This document shows positions 1 to 6,404 of a stretch of 20,077 nt of DNA, piece by piece. The stretch lies in IMG/VR virus record IMGVR_UViG_3300029922_001100, positions 1 through 20,077 of that record; one strand, 5' to 3'. The notes below the pieces were generated by a model that was not told where the DNA came from, made no database searches, and was given only the letters and a program-made list of their open reading frames with translations. This DNA comes from a virus. The translations under genes and the position numbers were made by a program. The stretch's first letter is position 1. The number at the start of each line of letters is the position of its first letter.

Positions 1-34
1 TTGTAGATAGTGATCTTAGAATTGATATACCCAT
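1..34 (-). CDS. 5' end of a gene running off the left edge
   Basis: An ATG at 34-32 on the minus strand opens a frame reading MGISILRSLST before the window ends. It lies 41 bases after the stop of the 206-aa gene, behind an AT-rich leader like those of other genes here, and continues the same co-directional row. Eleven codons are too few to name a product; the call rests on position and spacing only. Confidence 0.35.
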   Translation of the reverse strand, partial: MGISILRSLST

Positions 35-75
35 GTTAAATATTATTGAGAATTAATGTTTTTATTTTTTTATTA

Positions 76-696
76 CTATTCTTCTTCTGTTGATTGCATC
101 TTTGCCGCAAAATCCTTTCCAAACAATTGCTCTATAATTACTTTCTTTTCAGCATCAGTAGCATTTGCTACCTTAGCAATCAGAGATTCACCCTGCGGTT
201 TCAATTCAACATCAAGAACTTCCTGTCTTGTCATTTTGAAAACAATCTTATATTCAGGAACTCCTTTTGATATTGCTTCGTAGTGAACAAAATTATCAGG
301 ACGACCATCAGCCCAATTTTCAGATCCTTGTATTGGAACAGAATGAGATTTTTCACCTTTTGCATAAAGTGTACAATCCGGTTCTGTTTTAATATTAGGA
401 TTAGTTACGATAACTTCAACTTTTTTTCCTTCGTAATCTACAAATGTAGTGCGAAAAACATTGAGATAATACCTTCCAGAAGCATCAAAGTATATGTATG
501 GATAATTTAAATAGGTTGCATCAATTGTTTTACCTACACCATTATCATCTACATCCTGAATATCAACAAAATCATTGTCTTTTGTTTTCCTACGCATAAT
601 AACAGGTTTTTTTACTGTTACTGGTGGATTATCCCTTAAAAGGGATTGAAGTTCTGGAGTTATGTTTACTTTGTTGCCTTTAACAGATACTATCAT
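76..696 (-). CDS. Hypothetical phage protein downstream of the capsid gene (206 aa)
   Basis: I do not recognise this protein. I chose the ATG at 696, giving MIVSVKGNKVNITPEL, although the frame is open further upstream to 903. The upstream part would overlap the secreted-protein gene and a strong terminator, and it has no protein-like composition. The chosen start is preceded by an A-run and ATATTGTTATG, almost the same leader as the internal scaffold start at 3165. The protein is acidic at its C-terminus (STEEE) and hydrophilic, with no signal peptide or membrane segment. The middle is rich in aromatic and beta-prone residues (YLNYPYIYFDASGRYYLNVF). Its place just after the capsid unit would fit a head-associated or structural accessory protein, but this is inference only. 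It lies beyond the terminator at 743-765, so it needs read-through or its own promoter. Confidence 0.75.
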   Translation of the reverse strand: MIVSVKGNKVNITPELQSLLRDNPPVTVKKPVIMRRKTKDNDFVDIQDVDDNGVGKTIDATYLNYPYIYFDASGRYYLNVFRTTFVDYEGKKVEVIVTNPNIKTEPDCTLYAKGEKSHSVPIQGSENWADGRPDNFVHYEAISKGVPEYKIVFKMTRQEVLDVELKPQGESLIAKVANATDAEKKVIIEQLFGKDFAAKMQSTEEE

Positions 697-742
697 AACA
701 ATATTTTTTTTTTGCTTTCTTAAAAAGATATTACTTTCACCT

Positions 743-765
743 AAAAACCCCGCACAAGTGCGGGG
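743..765 (-). terminator. Rho-independent terminator after the capsid unit
   Basis: On the minus strand an 8-bp G+C-rich stem (CCCCGCAC/GTGCGGGG) with a 2-base loop is followed at once by TTTTT. It lies 20 bases past the stop of the secreted-protein gene (786) and before the start of the 206-aa gene (696). It would end the transcript carrying protease, scaffold, capsid and secreted protein. Confidence 0.85.
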
Positions 766-785
766 CAAGTATTTCAGATGTGAAT

Positions 786-1277
786 TTAGTCTTGCGATTG
801 CCCATATTGATACCAACCAATCCCATATAGGCATATAAAATCCATTATAAGCGTATGGGATGCTGTCGGGGAAACAGATGTAGCAGCAGAAGTTAAATAC
901 CATTGATTTGCCAATCCAGAAAATGCAAGGAATTTAACCTTACTTGTTATAGCCGGCGCATTGATAATAATGTGCATCCTTGAATAATTATAAGATGCAG
1001 TTACATTTGCGACAGAAAGAACACATGAATCTTTAAGATTAAGTATATAATACTTATCGAAAACATTCAATCCCGGTTGAATTAATCCCGGAATTAACTG
1101 AATTGTATCAATTGTTGCCCCAAGCGTATCTGCTATTGTTGTTATTCCTAATTGCAATGAACGATATGTTCTGTCAGAATTTGATGCAGTTCCGAATAAA
1201 GGTACATTAGGATAAACTGTTTGTGCTTTTACTCCAATTGATGTTATCAGAGAAAGAAAAAGAATTATTTTTTTCAT
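786..1277 (-). CDS. Secreted phage protein with Sec signal peptide (163 aa)
   Basis: The protein starts MKKIILFLSLITSIGVKAQ, a textbook Sec signal peptide: KK, then a hydrophobic core, then a likely cleavage after KA before Q. The -KAQ ending is frequent in exported Bacteroidota proteins. The mature part of about 144 residues is rich in T, S, I, V and aromatic residues and looks like a beta-structured domain, without a motif I can name. The C-terminus (LYGIGWYQYGQSQD) is aromatic. The gene directly follows the major capsid gene and is closed by a terminator, so it would be expressed late and in bulk with the capsid. An exported protein here is odd. It might be a head decoration, a cell-surface exclusion factor, or an accessory gene picked up from a host. 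I cannot choose between these. Confidence 0.8.
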   Translation of the reverse strand: MKKIILFLSLITSIGVKAQTVYPNVPLFGTASNSDRTYRSLQLGITTIADTLGATIDTIQLIPGLIQPGLNVFDKYYILNLKDSCVLSVANVTASYNYSRMHIIINAPAITSKVKFLAFSGLANQWYLTSAATSVSPTASHTLIMDFICLYGIGWYQYGQSQD

Positions 1278-1332
1278 TTTATTAAGTTTAATTTGATTTA
1301 GATTTTAATTATTTCTTATTTAGATTTTAAAT

Positions 1333-2367
1333 TTACTGAGGATTAACAACTGGTGGTAAAAATGATGCAGCGGTTAAAGTTGTATAAAGAAATATCATAT
1401 CACTCCAACCGTAGTTTACATCAAATTTCCATTTAGCAAGCATTGCATATTGTTCTGCAAAAATGTTACCATCCAATTGCCCGATACGGAGATTCCAGTC
1501 GGCTTCGCTATTCATTGCTACATGGAAATTTCCGATATTTGGATCGGTAGATGCCCTTGTAAAGATAATTGTATTATCTGGCATACCTGCAAGCGGAACA
1601 ACTTCCCATCCTTTCCAAGTTGGAGTTCCACGTTCATCAAGAGGGCCACCTTTAAATGTTGTATTTGCCAACTGTTCTTTATATAATATCCAAGTTAAAG
1701 TTGAGCAAAGGAATTTCATATCCCTATGAGAATCTTTATCCGAAATTAATGCTTTATACAACTTAGCTGCCTGTTGGATAAGATCATCTAATACTGCGAA
1801 AATTGTTGTATTAGTTAAGGTTGCTGGTGTGATTGTAGAAAGATTAACTAATGGATCATTTACCATCCTTTGCAAATATCCATTAAAATACTGCAATTGG
1901 TATTGTGATTGACCCCAAACATAATGTCCGGCATAAGCTAAAGAACCCATCCAGAACATATTTTCAATCTGCTCACCTGAGCGACCCAAAAGAACCTGTA
2001 CCATCTTTCCAGATAAATCCGGGCCTCCGGTTGGTATAATTTCTTCAAGAATTGGTTTTGCAAGATATTTACTCCAAACAGTAGATTCCAAATCACGAGG
2101 ATTTGCAACCTGAAATGTTTGAAAATTTGCCGGTGTCATTGTCCTTGAATCCAATGTCCATCCTGATCCCGGTTGCGCTGTTGGAATAGCCTGAGATGGA
2201 GAAAGTGGATTTACTAAATCCAAACGATCAATAGTGAATACCTTTTTAATATCACTATCAACAGCTACAACTCCCTTTTCGAGTGTATCCATTGAATAAA
2301 GTGCTTTAAGGATAACATATTGAGCATATAAACCGCTCCAAGAATTATCTACTGAAATGAAAGACAT
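1333..2367 (-). CDS. Major capsid protein, HK97-fold type (344 aa)
   Basis: This is most likely the main shell protein of the head. Support comes from its length, its place directly after a protease-scaffold gene, and features typical of HK97-fold capsid proteins in Bacteroidota phages. These include a central segment with an FNGYL motif (about 162-166; the related families have FDGLL or similar) and a late W-x-G-x-x-V-x-P-L-A-G-M-P-D-N-T-I strand-loop segment (about 253-269). The latter matches the usual 'P....pdntilft...n' region. There is no signal peptide and no obvious N-terminal delta domain; the scaffold is supplied by the upstream gene. The leader contains TTAAAAATCTAAAAT and a pair of 15-bp repeats instead of a Shine-Dalgarno sequence. 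The family call is from memory of the pattern, not a search. Confidence 0.8.
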   Translation of the reverse strand: MSFISVDNSWSGLYAQYVILKALYSMDTLEKGVVAVDSDIKKVFTIDRLDLVNPLSPSQAIPTAQPGSGWTLDSRTMTPANFQTFQVANPRDLESTVWSKYLAKPILEEIIPTGGPDLSGKMVQVLLGRSGEQIENMFWMGSLAYAGHYVWGQSQYQLQYFNGYLQRMVNDPLVNLSTITPATLTNTTIFAVLDDLIQQAAKLYKALISDKDSHRDMKFLCSTLTWILYKEQLANTTFKGGPLDERGTPTWKGWEVVPLAGMPDNTIIFTRASTDPNIGNFHVAMNSEADWNLRIGQLDGNIFAEQYAMLAKWKFDVNYGWSDMIFLYTTLTAASFLPPVVNPQ

Positions 2368-2396
2368 ATATTGTGAATTTTAGATTTTTAATTTAG

Positions 2397-2430
2397 TTTG
2401 TTAGATTCGGTTCGCTTTGTTAGATTTGGT
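2397..2430. repeat. Two 15-bp direct repeats in the capsid leader
   Basis: Positions 2397-2411 and 2416-2430 match at 14 of 15 bases (TTTGTTAGATTYGGT on the plus strand), with a 19-bp period. They fill most of the 63-base gap between the protease-scaffold stop and the capsid start. They could be a translation or RNA-stability element, or a chance tandem duplication. Confidence 0.5.
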
Positions 2431-3165
2431 TTAGTTAGCAGCGGAAACAATTTTACCATCAGACAACCTTGTTATAATTCCATTGCTGATTCGGATTTGT
2501 TTATCTTTAATTCTCTGCATATTAAATGCAATGACTGTTTTCAAATCATTCATTTCCAATTCCTTACCTTTTCCTAAGCGAACATCTTCACCATTTTTTG
2601 CCATCTTTGGAGCAGTTGCTCTAACTGGTATGAATGAGAATTGAGTTGCAACATCTTCATAATTATCAGTTGCTTTGTTTATAAGGAACTCCCTTACTTC
2701 AGGGAGTGGCATATCATCGGTTGCCTGAACACGATTTTGTGCAATTAATTTATCTACTAAAGTAGTTGCCTTTTCGGTGCGAAGTAATTTAGCAGATTCT
2801 TTTGCTGAATTTTCAGCCTTTTCTTTTTCTTCCTTCATGGATTTATTATCCATTTCCATTTTGTCATGTGCTTCTTTCATCTTATTATATTCGCACATGG
2901 AATCTTCTGCTTTCTTTTTGAAATCCATAGCTTCCTTTTCCTTTTCGGACATTTTGTTTTTCAAATCTTCACCCAATGTTTTTGAATCAAGAATAATTTT
3001 TTCTTTATCCATCATTTCGTCATTAACTGAACGAAGACGATTTTCAAGACGAGATATAGCTGACACTACTTCGTCCTCATCTGCATCAGATGCTAAATCG
3101 AAACCAATTTTGGTTTTTTCCTTTGAAATTGCATTAAGACGATTTACTACTTTTGGAAATGGCAT
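2431..3165 (-). CDS. Nested in-frame scaffold protein (244 aa), internal start
   Basis: An internal ATG (codon 244 of the protease-scaffold gene) begins MPFPKVVNRLNAISKEK. Just upstream, the coding sequence becomes a leader-like A-rich run, AAAAACTAAAAAAAATATAG. The last 18 bases including the ATG match the leader of the 206-aa gene at 1 mismatch, and the composition resembles the leaders of the fibre and capsid genes. The resulting protein would be the scaffold without protease, mostly coiled coil. In-frame nested scaffold genes are established in other phages, lambda C/Nu3 being the classic case. The existence of a second product here is inferred from the leader and domain boundary. Confidence 0.55.
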   Translation of the reverse strand: MPFPKVVNRLNAISKEKTKIGFDLASDADEDEVVSAISRLENRLRSVNDEMMDKEKIILDSKTLGEDLKNKMSEKEKEAMDFKKKAEDSMCEYNKMKEAHDKMEMDNKSMKEEKEKAENSAKESAKLLRTEKATTLVDKLIAQNRVQATDDMPLPEVREFLINKATDNYEDVATQFSFIPVRATAPKMAKNGEDVRLGKGKELEMNDLKTVIAFNMQRIKDKQIRISNGIITRLSDGKIVSAAN

Positions 3166-3894
3166 AACTATATTTTTTTTAGTTTTTAAATTTATATTTT
3201 GTTCAATATCTTCTGCAACAAACTTATTTTGAGCATTTTGATATTCTCTGTAATAATAAGATAATTCAGAACTGTTTAATGCTATTGGATCTTTTTCTAA
3301 TCTAACAACTTTTCCTTTTGCATCAACAATATTATCAATTAAACCTTCATCGTGCATCTTTTCAGCATCCCACCAAGTTTTATCTTTCATTAAAGAAAGT
3401 ATATCGCTTTGTGTCTTTTTTGGTTTTCCATTTCTTCCAGATTTACTTGCAATTGTTCTTGAAATTATATCAACAACATTGTCCATAAAATCTGACTTTT
3501 CTTCTGGATTTTCAGGGTTATAAGGCATGTGGCACATCCACCTTCCAGTTTCCCTAACCATATCAACTTTGTCTGCCGCAAGTGGAATCCAACCTGCACA
3601 ACTAAAAGCAAATCCTGTTATTACAGAATGTGTTTTTCGATTGCTCATTGATATGCTATTGAACATATCTAATGAATGTTGAACATCTCCTCCTTGACTA
3701 TTTATATAGAAAAGAAGTTTTGAAATATCTGCATCATTAAAAGAAAGAACTTCACTTGCAAAAACCTTACCATCAATTCCCATTCCATCACCTTTCTGAA
3801 TAATCTCTCCATTTTCAATTATATCCTTATCATCACCTATATGCTGGTTGATTTGGAAAATTGGGGTTTTAGATTGTTCATTAATGACATACAT
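2431..3894 (-). CDS. ClpP-type prohead protease fused to a scaffold domain (487 aa)
   Basis: The N-terminal 200 residues have the ClpP/crotonase-like serine protease layout used for head maturation. There is a strand plus oxyanion GG in INSQGGD (65-70), the nucleophile Ser98 in GFAFSCAG, His122 in RWMCHMP and a probable third residue Asp187 in GLIDNIV. The C-terminal 240 residues are charged and heptad-like from about 280 to 376, rich in K, E, M and D. This is typical of capsid scaffolds, which are co-assembled and then cut by the protease. The far C-terminus is a short globular tail. A Met at 244 has its own A-rich leader and probably starts a separate scaffold product. The gene precedes the major capsid gene, as expected for protease-scaffold-capsid cassettes, and follows a terminator and candidate promoter, so this trio looks like one transcription unit. 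Confidence 0.85.
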   Translation of the reverse strand: MYVINEQSKTPIFQINQHIGDDKDIIENGEIIQKGDGMGIDGKVFASEVLSFNDADISKLLFYINSQGGDVQHSLDMFNSISMSNRKTHSVITGFAFSCAGWIPLAADKVDMVRETGRWMCHMPYNPENPEEKSDFMDNVVDIISRTIASKSGRNGKPKKTQSDILSLMKDKTWWDAEKMHDEGLIDNIVDAKGKVVRLEKDPIALNSSELSYYYREYQNAQNKFVAEDIEQNINLKTKKNIVMPFPKVVNRLNAISKEKTKIGFDLASDADEDEVVSAISRLENRLRSVNDEMMDKEKIILDSKTLGEDLKNKMSEKEKEAMDFKKKAEDSMCEYNKMKEAHDKMEMDNKSMKEEKEKAENSAKESAKLLRTEKATTLVDKLIAQNRVQATDDMPLPEVREFLINKATDNYEDVATQFSFIPVRATAPKMAKNGEDVRLGKGKELEMNDLKTVIAFNMQRIKDKQIRISNGIITRLSDGKIVSAAN

Positions 3895-3971
3895 TTGAAG
3901 AAATTAGCTTGTAGGCATAAAAGTAAGGTGTAATTGAGTATGTAACGCCATTTCTTAATTATTTGCTAATA

Positions 3972-4002
3972 CAAAATAATTAAAAATGTAATAAGTGTCA
4001 AT
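3972..4002 (-). promoter_or_regulatory. Candidate promoter of the capsid unit
   Basis: On the minus strand ATTG (4002-3999) is followed, after 19 bases, by TTATTTTG (3979-3972). The Bacteroidota pattern is TTTG, about 17-23 bases, TAnnTTTG; the -7 box here matches at all but its second base. The site lies just downstream of the terminator at 4012-4043 and about 78 bases ahead of the protease start, where a new promoter would be needed. AT-rich sequence makes chance matches common. Confidence 0.4.
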
Positions 4003-4011
4003 TCAGCGCAT

Positions 4012-4043
4012 AAAAAAGCCAAATCCTTAGAAAAGGATTTGGC
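4012..4043 (-). terminator. Rho-independent terminator ahead of the capsid unit
   Basis: An 11-bp perfect stem (GCCAAATCCTT/AAGGATTTGGC) with a 4-base loop is followed on the minus strand by six T residues. It lies 25 bases past the stop of the 96-aa gene. It separates the tail and accessory genes from the protease-capsid unit. The plus strand has no T-run after the stem, so it acts in the minus direction. Confidence 0.85.
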
Positions 4044-4068
4044 GTAAAAACCAGAAACATAAAAATGT

Positions 4069-4359
4069 TTAACTAAGTCCTATAAGTGTTGAATAATCGG
4101 CTGATGCACTTCCATAATTTGGAGTTGTTGATGTTCCAAAATATTTTACATCCTGAATATTGCAAGAAAGTTGATTAATTTGGTCTTTATTCCAAACAAA
4201 TGAATAATCAGTTGTTGTTGATATTTCTAAATTAAGAGTTGAATTTGTTACTGGATAACAATGTTCGTTTCCTGTTATTAAATTTGTTATCTGCCATGAA
4301 TAAACTGATGAGTTTGTTCCTTTAATAACTTTAATTTGCCATGTGCTTTGAGTTGCCAT
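4069..4359 (-). CDS. Small hypothetical protein (96 aa)
   Basis: Not recognised. The protein begins MATQSTWQIKVIKGTNSS and is rich in T, S, N, Y and short beta-prone segments, with no charge clusters, signal peptide or membrane segment. This composition fits a compact beta-sandwich, as in small virion or decoration proteins, but no motif supports a specific role. An A-rich leader (ATAAAAACTAAAACTCAAAATT) precedes the ATG and a strong terminator follows the stop, so it is the last gene of the upstream unit. It stands about 120 bases away from the hairpin that follows the 98-aa gene. Confidence 0.65.
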   Translation of the reverse strand: MATQSTWQIKVIKGTNSSVYSWQITNLITGNEHCYPVTNSTLNLEISTTTDYSFVWNKDQINQLSCNIQDVKYFGTSTTPNYGSASADYSTLIGLS

Positions 4360-4479
4360 AATTTTGAGTTTTAGTTTTTATGTTCGATCCTCGTTTTGCA
4401 GGACTATTGTATTCGCCTCTTTAAATTCCGCAATCTGATTGATTTTAATCCTCTCCAATTGTCTGTTTCATAATTATTT

Positions 4480-4512
4480 GCACCCCTCCCTGTATCGAAC
4501 AGGGAGGGGTGC
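4480..4512. terminator. Strong hairpin after the 98-aa gene, no U-tract
   Basis: A perfect 14-bp G+C-rich stem (GCACCCCTCCCTGT with its complement) closes a 5-base loop. It begins 9 bases past the stop of the 98-aa gene. The minus strand then reads CAAATAATTATG, which is not a T-run, so it is either an atypical terminator or a 3'-end stabilising hairpin. It could form on both strands. Confidence 0.6.
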
Positions 4513-4521
4513 CACAAGTGG

Positions 4522-4818
4522 TTAATTTCTTGATGGCCAATCCCAATAAGTAGAATAAATTTGATCGGTTGTGCCATCTTCATTTTTGATGAACGCCTCT
4601 GATTTATGATGCACTGAAAAGCGCAATACATTAGGCGCATCCACCGCCATAGTGAAGCATTGTAGGTTTGCAATGAGATTTCCACACGCCTGAACCACTA
4701 TTGCGGGTACATACTCCGCTCCATTAGCATTACATAAGATATCATTCCCGCATCCATAAAAATGTACAATTCTACCTGCGGTAGGTATCGAAACTGCATT
4801 ACTTCCTATTTGTTCCAT
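4522..4818 (-). CDS. Small phage protein of unknown function, W-x-W-P C-terminus (98 aa)
   Basis: The protein matches a pattern I know from many small phage proteins of unknown function: GRIVHF near the start (15-20), a VPAIVV strand (37-42), a NLQCF segment (50-54), a SVHH segment, and a YWDWPSR ending close to the C-terminus. I cannot assign an activity. Base composition differs from its neighbours: positions 4621-4740 have 56 G+C of 120 by my count, while much of the surrounding sequence is near one third or less. With its own downstream hairpin, it looks like an extra gene ('moron') inserted in the phage. The alternative frame at 4404-4685 is a shadow of it. Confidence 0.75.
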   Translation of the reverse strand: MEQIGSNAVSIPTAGRIVHFYGCGNDILCNANGAEYVPAIVVQACGNLIANLQCFTMAVDAPNVLRFSVHHKSEAFIKNEDGTTDQIYSTYWDWPSRN

Positions 4819-4888
4819 AATTATAATTGTGCCTTCTACGAGGCTGTTTTAACTTATTTTTTCTTTTTTAAGTTTTTATTTTAAGTTT

Positions 4889-5134
4889 TTAATTAGAAGA
4901 TTTAATAAGTTGTTCCATCGTAATTTTAATTTTATCCTTTTTAGGAAACATTTTTAAAAAATCTGGATGAGTTGTAATTAAGTCAATAACGGCTTTGTTT
5001 CTTGATTGATATTGTTTTGAGAATTTGTCTATTTTTTCATTAAGTATAGAATCAACTCTTAATGTAATTACTCCACTATTTGATTTCTTTTTATTTTCAA
5101 TCTTCTCTTGTTGGGATAGGATGGCTTTGCGCAT
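4889..5134 (-). CDS. Ribbon-helix-helix-like DNA-binding protein (81 aa)
   Basis: Residues about 20-53 (SGVITLRVDSILNEKIDKF, then SRNKAVIDLI) have the layout of a ribbon-helix-helix (Arc/MetJ/CopG) domain: a short beta-strand of alternating residues, helix A, a turn with SR-N, and helix B. The basic N-terminus and lysine-rich tail would suit DNA contact. Such proteins are dimeric repressors, binding operator pairs through the beta-strand. Length fits the family. Three bases separate its ATG from the stop of the lipoprotein gene upstream, so the two are co-expressed. The likely target is a phage promoter or its own operator, but nothing in the sequence identifies it. A non-regulatory role cannot be ruled out. 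Confidence 0.6.
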   Translation of the reverse strand: MRKAILSQQEKIENKKKSNSGVITLRVDSILNEKIDKFSKQYQSRNKAVIDLITTHPDFLKMFPKKDKIKITMEQLIKSSN

Positions 5135-5137
5135 ATA

Positions 5138-5506
5138 TTAATTGTAAAATTTCAAAGTATTCCAATACCACAATCCGCTTATAAAATCTCCCTGATACCT
5201 TATCATTGTATCTCCATAAACTTCGCATACATAAAATTCCTCACCAAAAGGATATGATATTTTCTTCATTGTATCTCCACCTAATTTAATCATTGGAGTA
5301 AATGAAGATGGGCAACATGATAAATATAATTCTTGACACCAACAACTATATGATAAATCTTGATACCGAAATAATTCAGTAGAATCATCACATAATTTCC
5401 ATACCGTAATTACATAATCTGTTGGTTTATTTTCAATTACATCTTTAAATACAACTTGTTTAGTACAAGATGAAAATAATGCGATGACTAAAATTAGTTT
5501 TTTCAT
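5138..5506 (-). CDS. Probable phage-encoded lipoprotein, Cys-rich (122 aa)
   Basis: The start MKKLILVIALFSSCTK is a short lipoprotein-type signal: two lysines, a hydrophobic run, then FSSC with Cys14 as the expected lipidated residue. The -3 residue is Phe rather than the commoner Leu, so this is a near-consensus lipobox. The mature part has a cluster of cysteines (CWCQELYLSCC, about 56-66) and no recognised domain. It would be exported and anchored in a membrane of the host. It sits between a fibre gene and a regulatory-like gene. Phage lipoproteins are known as superinfection-exclusion factors or outer spanins; its 122-aa length and cysteines are not typical of spanins, and I cannot decide. 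The start lies six bases after the fibre stop on the opposite side of the gap, consistent with an operon. Confidence 0.65.
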   Translation of the reverse strand: MKKLILVIALFSSCTKQVVFKDVIENKPTDYVITVWKLCDDSTELFRYQDLSYSCWCQELYLSCCPSSFTPMIKLGGDTMKKISYPFGEEFYVCEVYGDTMIRYQGDFISGLWYWNTLKFYN

Positions 5507-5512
5507 AAAAGT

Positions 5513-6367
5513 TTATTTTATTTCAGCAATAATATTAAAATCAAATAAGTGATTTCCCGATGATTCAAATGTAAATCCGTTCATTGGAAATAATTCTATA
5601 CTATCTGTTCCTAATAATGATGCACATAATGGATTTCCACTATCGAATAATCCACATAATAAATTTCCTGAAACATTATTAAAAATAATTGGAAGTGTAG
5701 GATTTGGAGTAACGTTTATTAGAGATACTGTTCCGGATAGAGAAAATGAACCTTGAAATTGCCAATGTATTGTTTTATTATCTAAAATTTTATATCTATT
5801 ATATGCTTGCGAATAAACAGTTGCGGTTCCTCCACCTGTTGCTGTTATTGTTAATCCTGAAATTGGTATCCAGCTTCCATAATTAACTATATTCCCAAAA
5901 TCACTTGCAGTATTACCGCTCAAAGTTCCACTACCAGATGTGCCAGAATTTAAAATAACAGTTCTATAATAATGGATATTTGCGTTTCCTGTTCCAACAA
6001 ATTCCTGCGGGTCTGCATAGGTTTCTCCAATTGCATTTACTGGTTGCCAAGATGTTAATCCTAAATTTGCCGTGATGTTTGCTGGAGTTGCGGATGTTGG
6101 AAATCCCGTTGTTAAGTATATCTCACCATTATAAAACATTGCACCGGCAGATATTGTTGTATTACCACCTGCAATAGTTTGAACACATCCATAAAGTATG
6201 TAAACAACTGCATTTGAATAAGATGCTCCAATTAAGGTTTGTATAATAGTTGCATCGTTTTGATTATATGCAGTTTCCATGAAATCCAATGTACCCCTTT
6301 TAAGATATACATCAATTCCACCGGGATTCATTATTGCGTCTAAGTATGGTTGAAATCTATTTGCCAT
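5513..6367 (-). CDS. Tail-fibre or receptor-binding-like protein (284 aa)
   Basis: The protein is rich in G, S, T and N with few charges, typical of fibre beta-structure. The segment VVYILYGCV with TISAGAMFYNGEIYLTTGF (about 54-90) resembles a recurring N-terminal motif of fibre proteins in Bacteroidota phages and prophages, 'ILxGC ... sGxvxyNGEiy'. A low-complexity glycine/serine stretch follows (about 141-153), and the C-terminal half looks like a compact domain that may bind the receptor. The N-terminal 30 residues (RFQPYLDAIMNPGGIDV) would attach to the baseplate. It follows the tail-protein-I-like gene, which in contractile tails connects fibres to the baseplate. The A-rich leader has TTAAAAATCTAAAAAAAATT before the ATG. 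Assignment is by composition, motif and context. Confidence 0.65.
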   Translation of the reverse strand: MANRFQPYLDAIMNPGGIDVYLKRGTLDFMETAYNQNDATIIQTLIGASYSNAVVYILYGCVQTIAGGNTTISAGAMFYNGEIYLTTGFPTSATPANITANLGLTSWQPVNAIGETYADPQEFVGTGNANIHYYRTVILNSGTSGSGTLSGNTASDFGNIVNYGSWIPISGLTITATGGGTATVYSQAYNRYKILDNKTIHWQFQGSFSLSGTVSLINVTPNPTLPIIFNNVSGNLLCGLFDSGNPLCASLLGTDSIELFPMNGFTFESSGNHLFDFNIIAEIK

Positions 6368-6404
6368 GTAAATAATTTTTTTTAGATTTTTAAAATTTTC
6401 AATC

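Noticed and set aside
697-903. N-terminal extension of the 206-aa gene up to 903
   Set aside because: It overlaps the signal-peptide gene and a strong terminator, and the added residues look like non-coding translation. The ATG at 696 has the typical A-rich leader.
2777-3232. 151-codon plus-strand frame opposite the scaffold region
   Set aside because: It is the complement of lysine/glutamate-rich coiled-coil codons, giving S/F-rich sequence; a typical shadow.
3904-3951. 15-codon frame MALHTQLHLTFMPTS ahead of the protease gene
   Set aside because: It lies within the leader after the candidate promoter, so it might be a leader peptide, but its length and lack of ribosome site give no support.
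4404-4685. 93-codon minus-strand frame overlapping the 98-aa gene
   Set aside because: It is out of frame with the recognisable 98-aa protein, runs through the 14-bp hairpin, and has no protein-like pattern.
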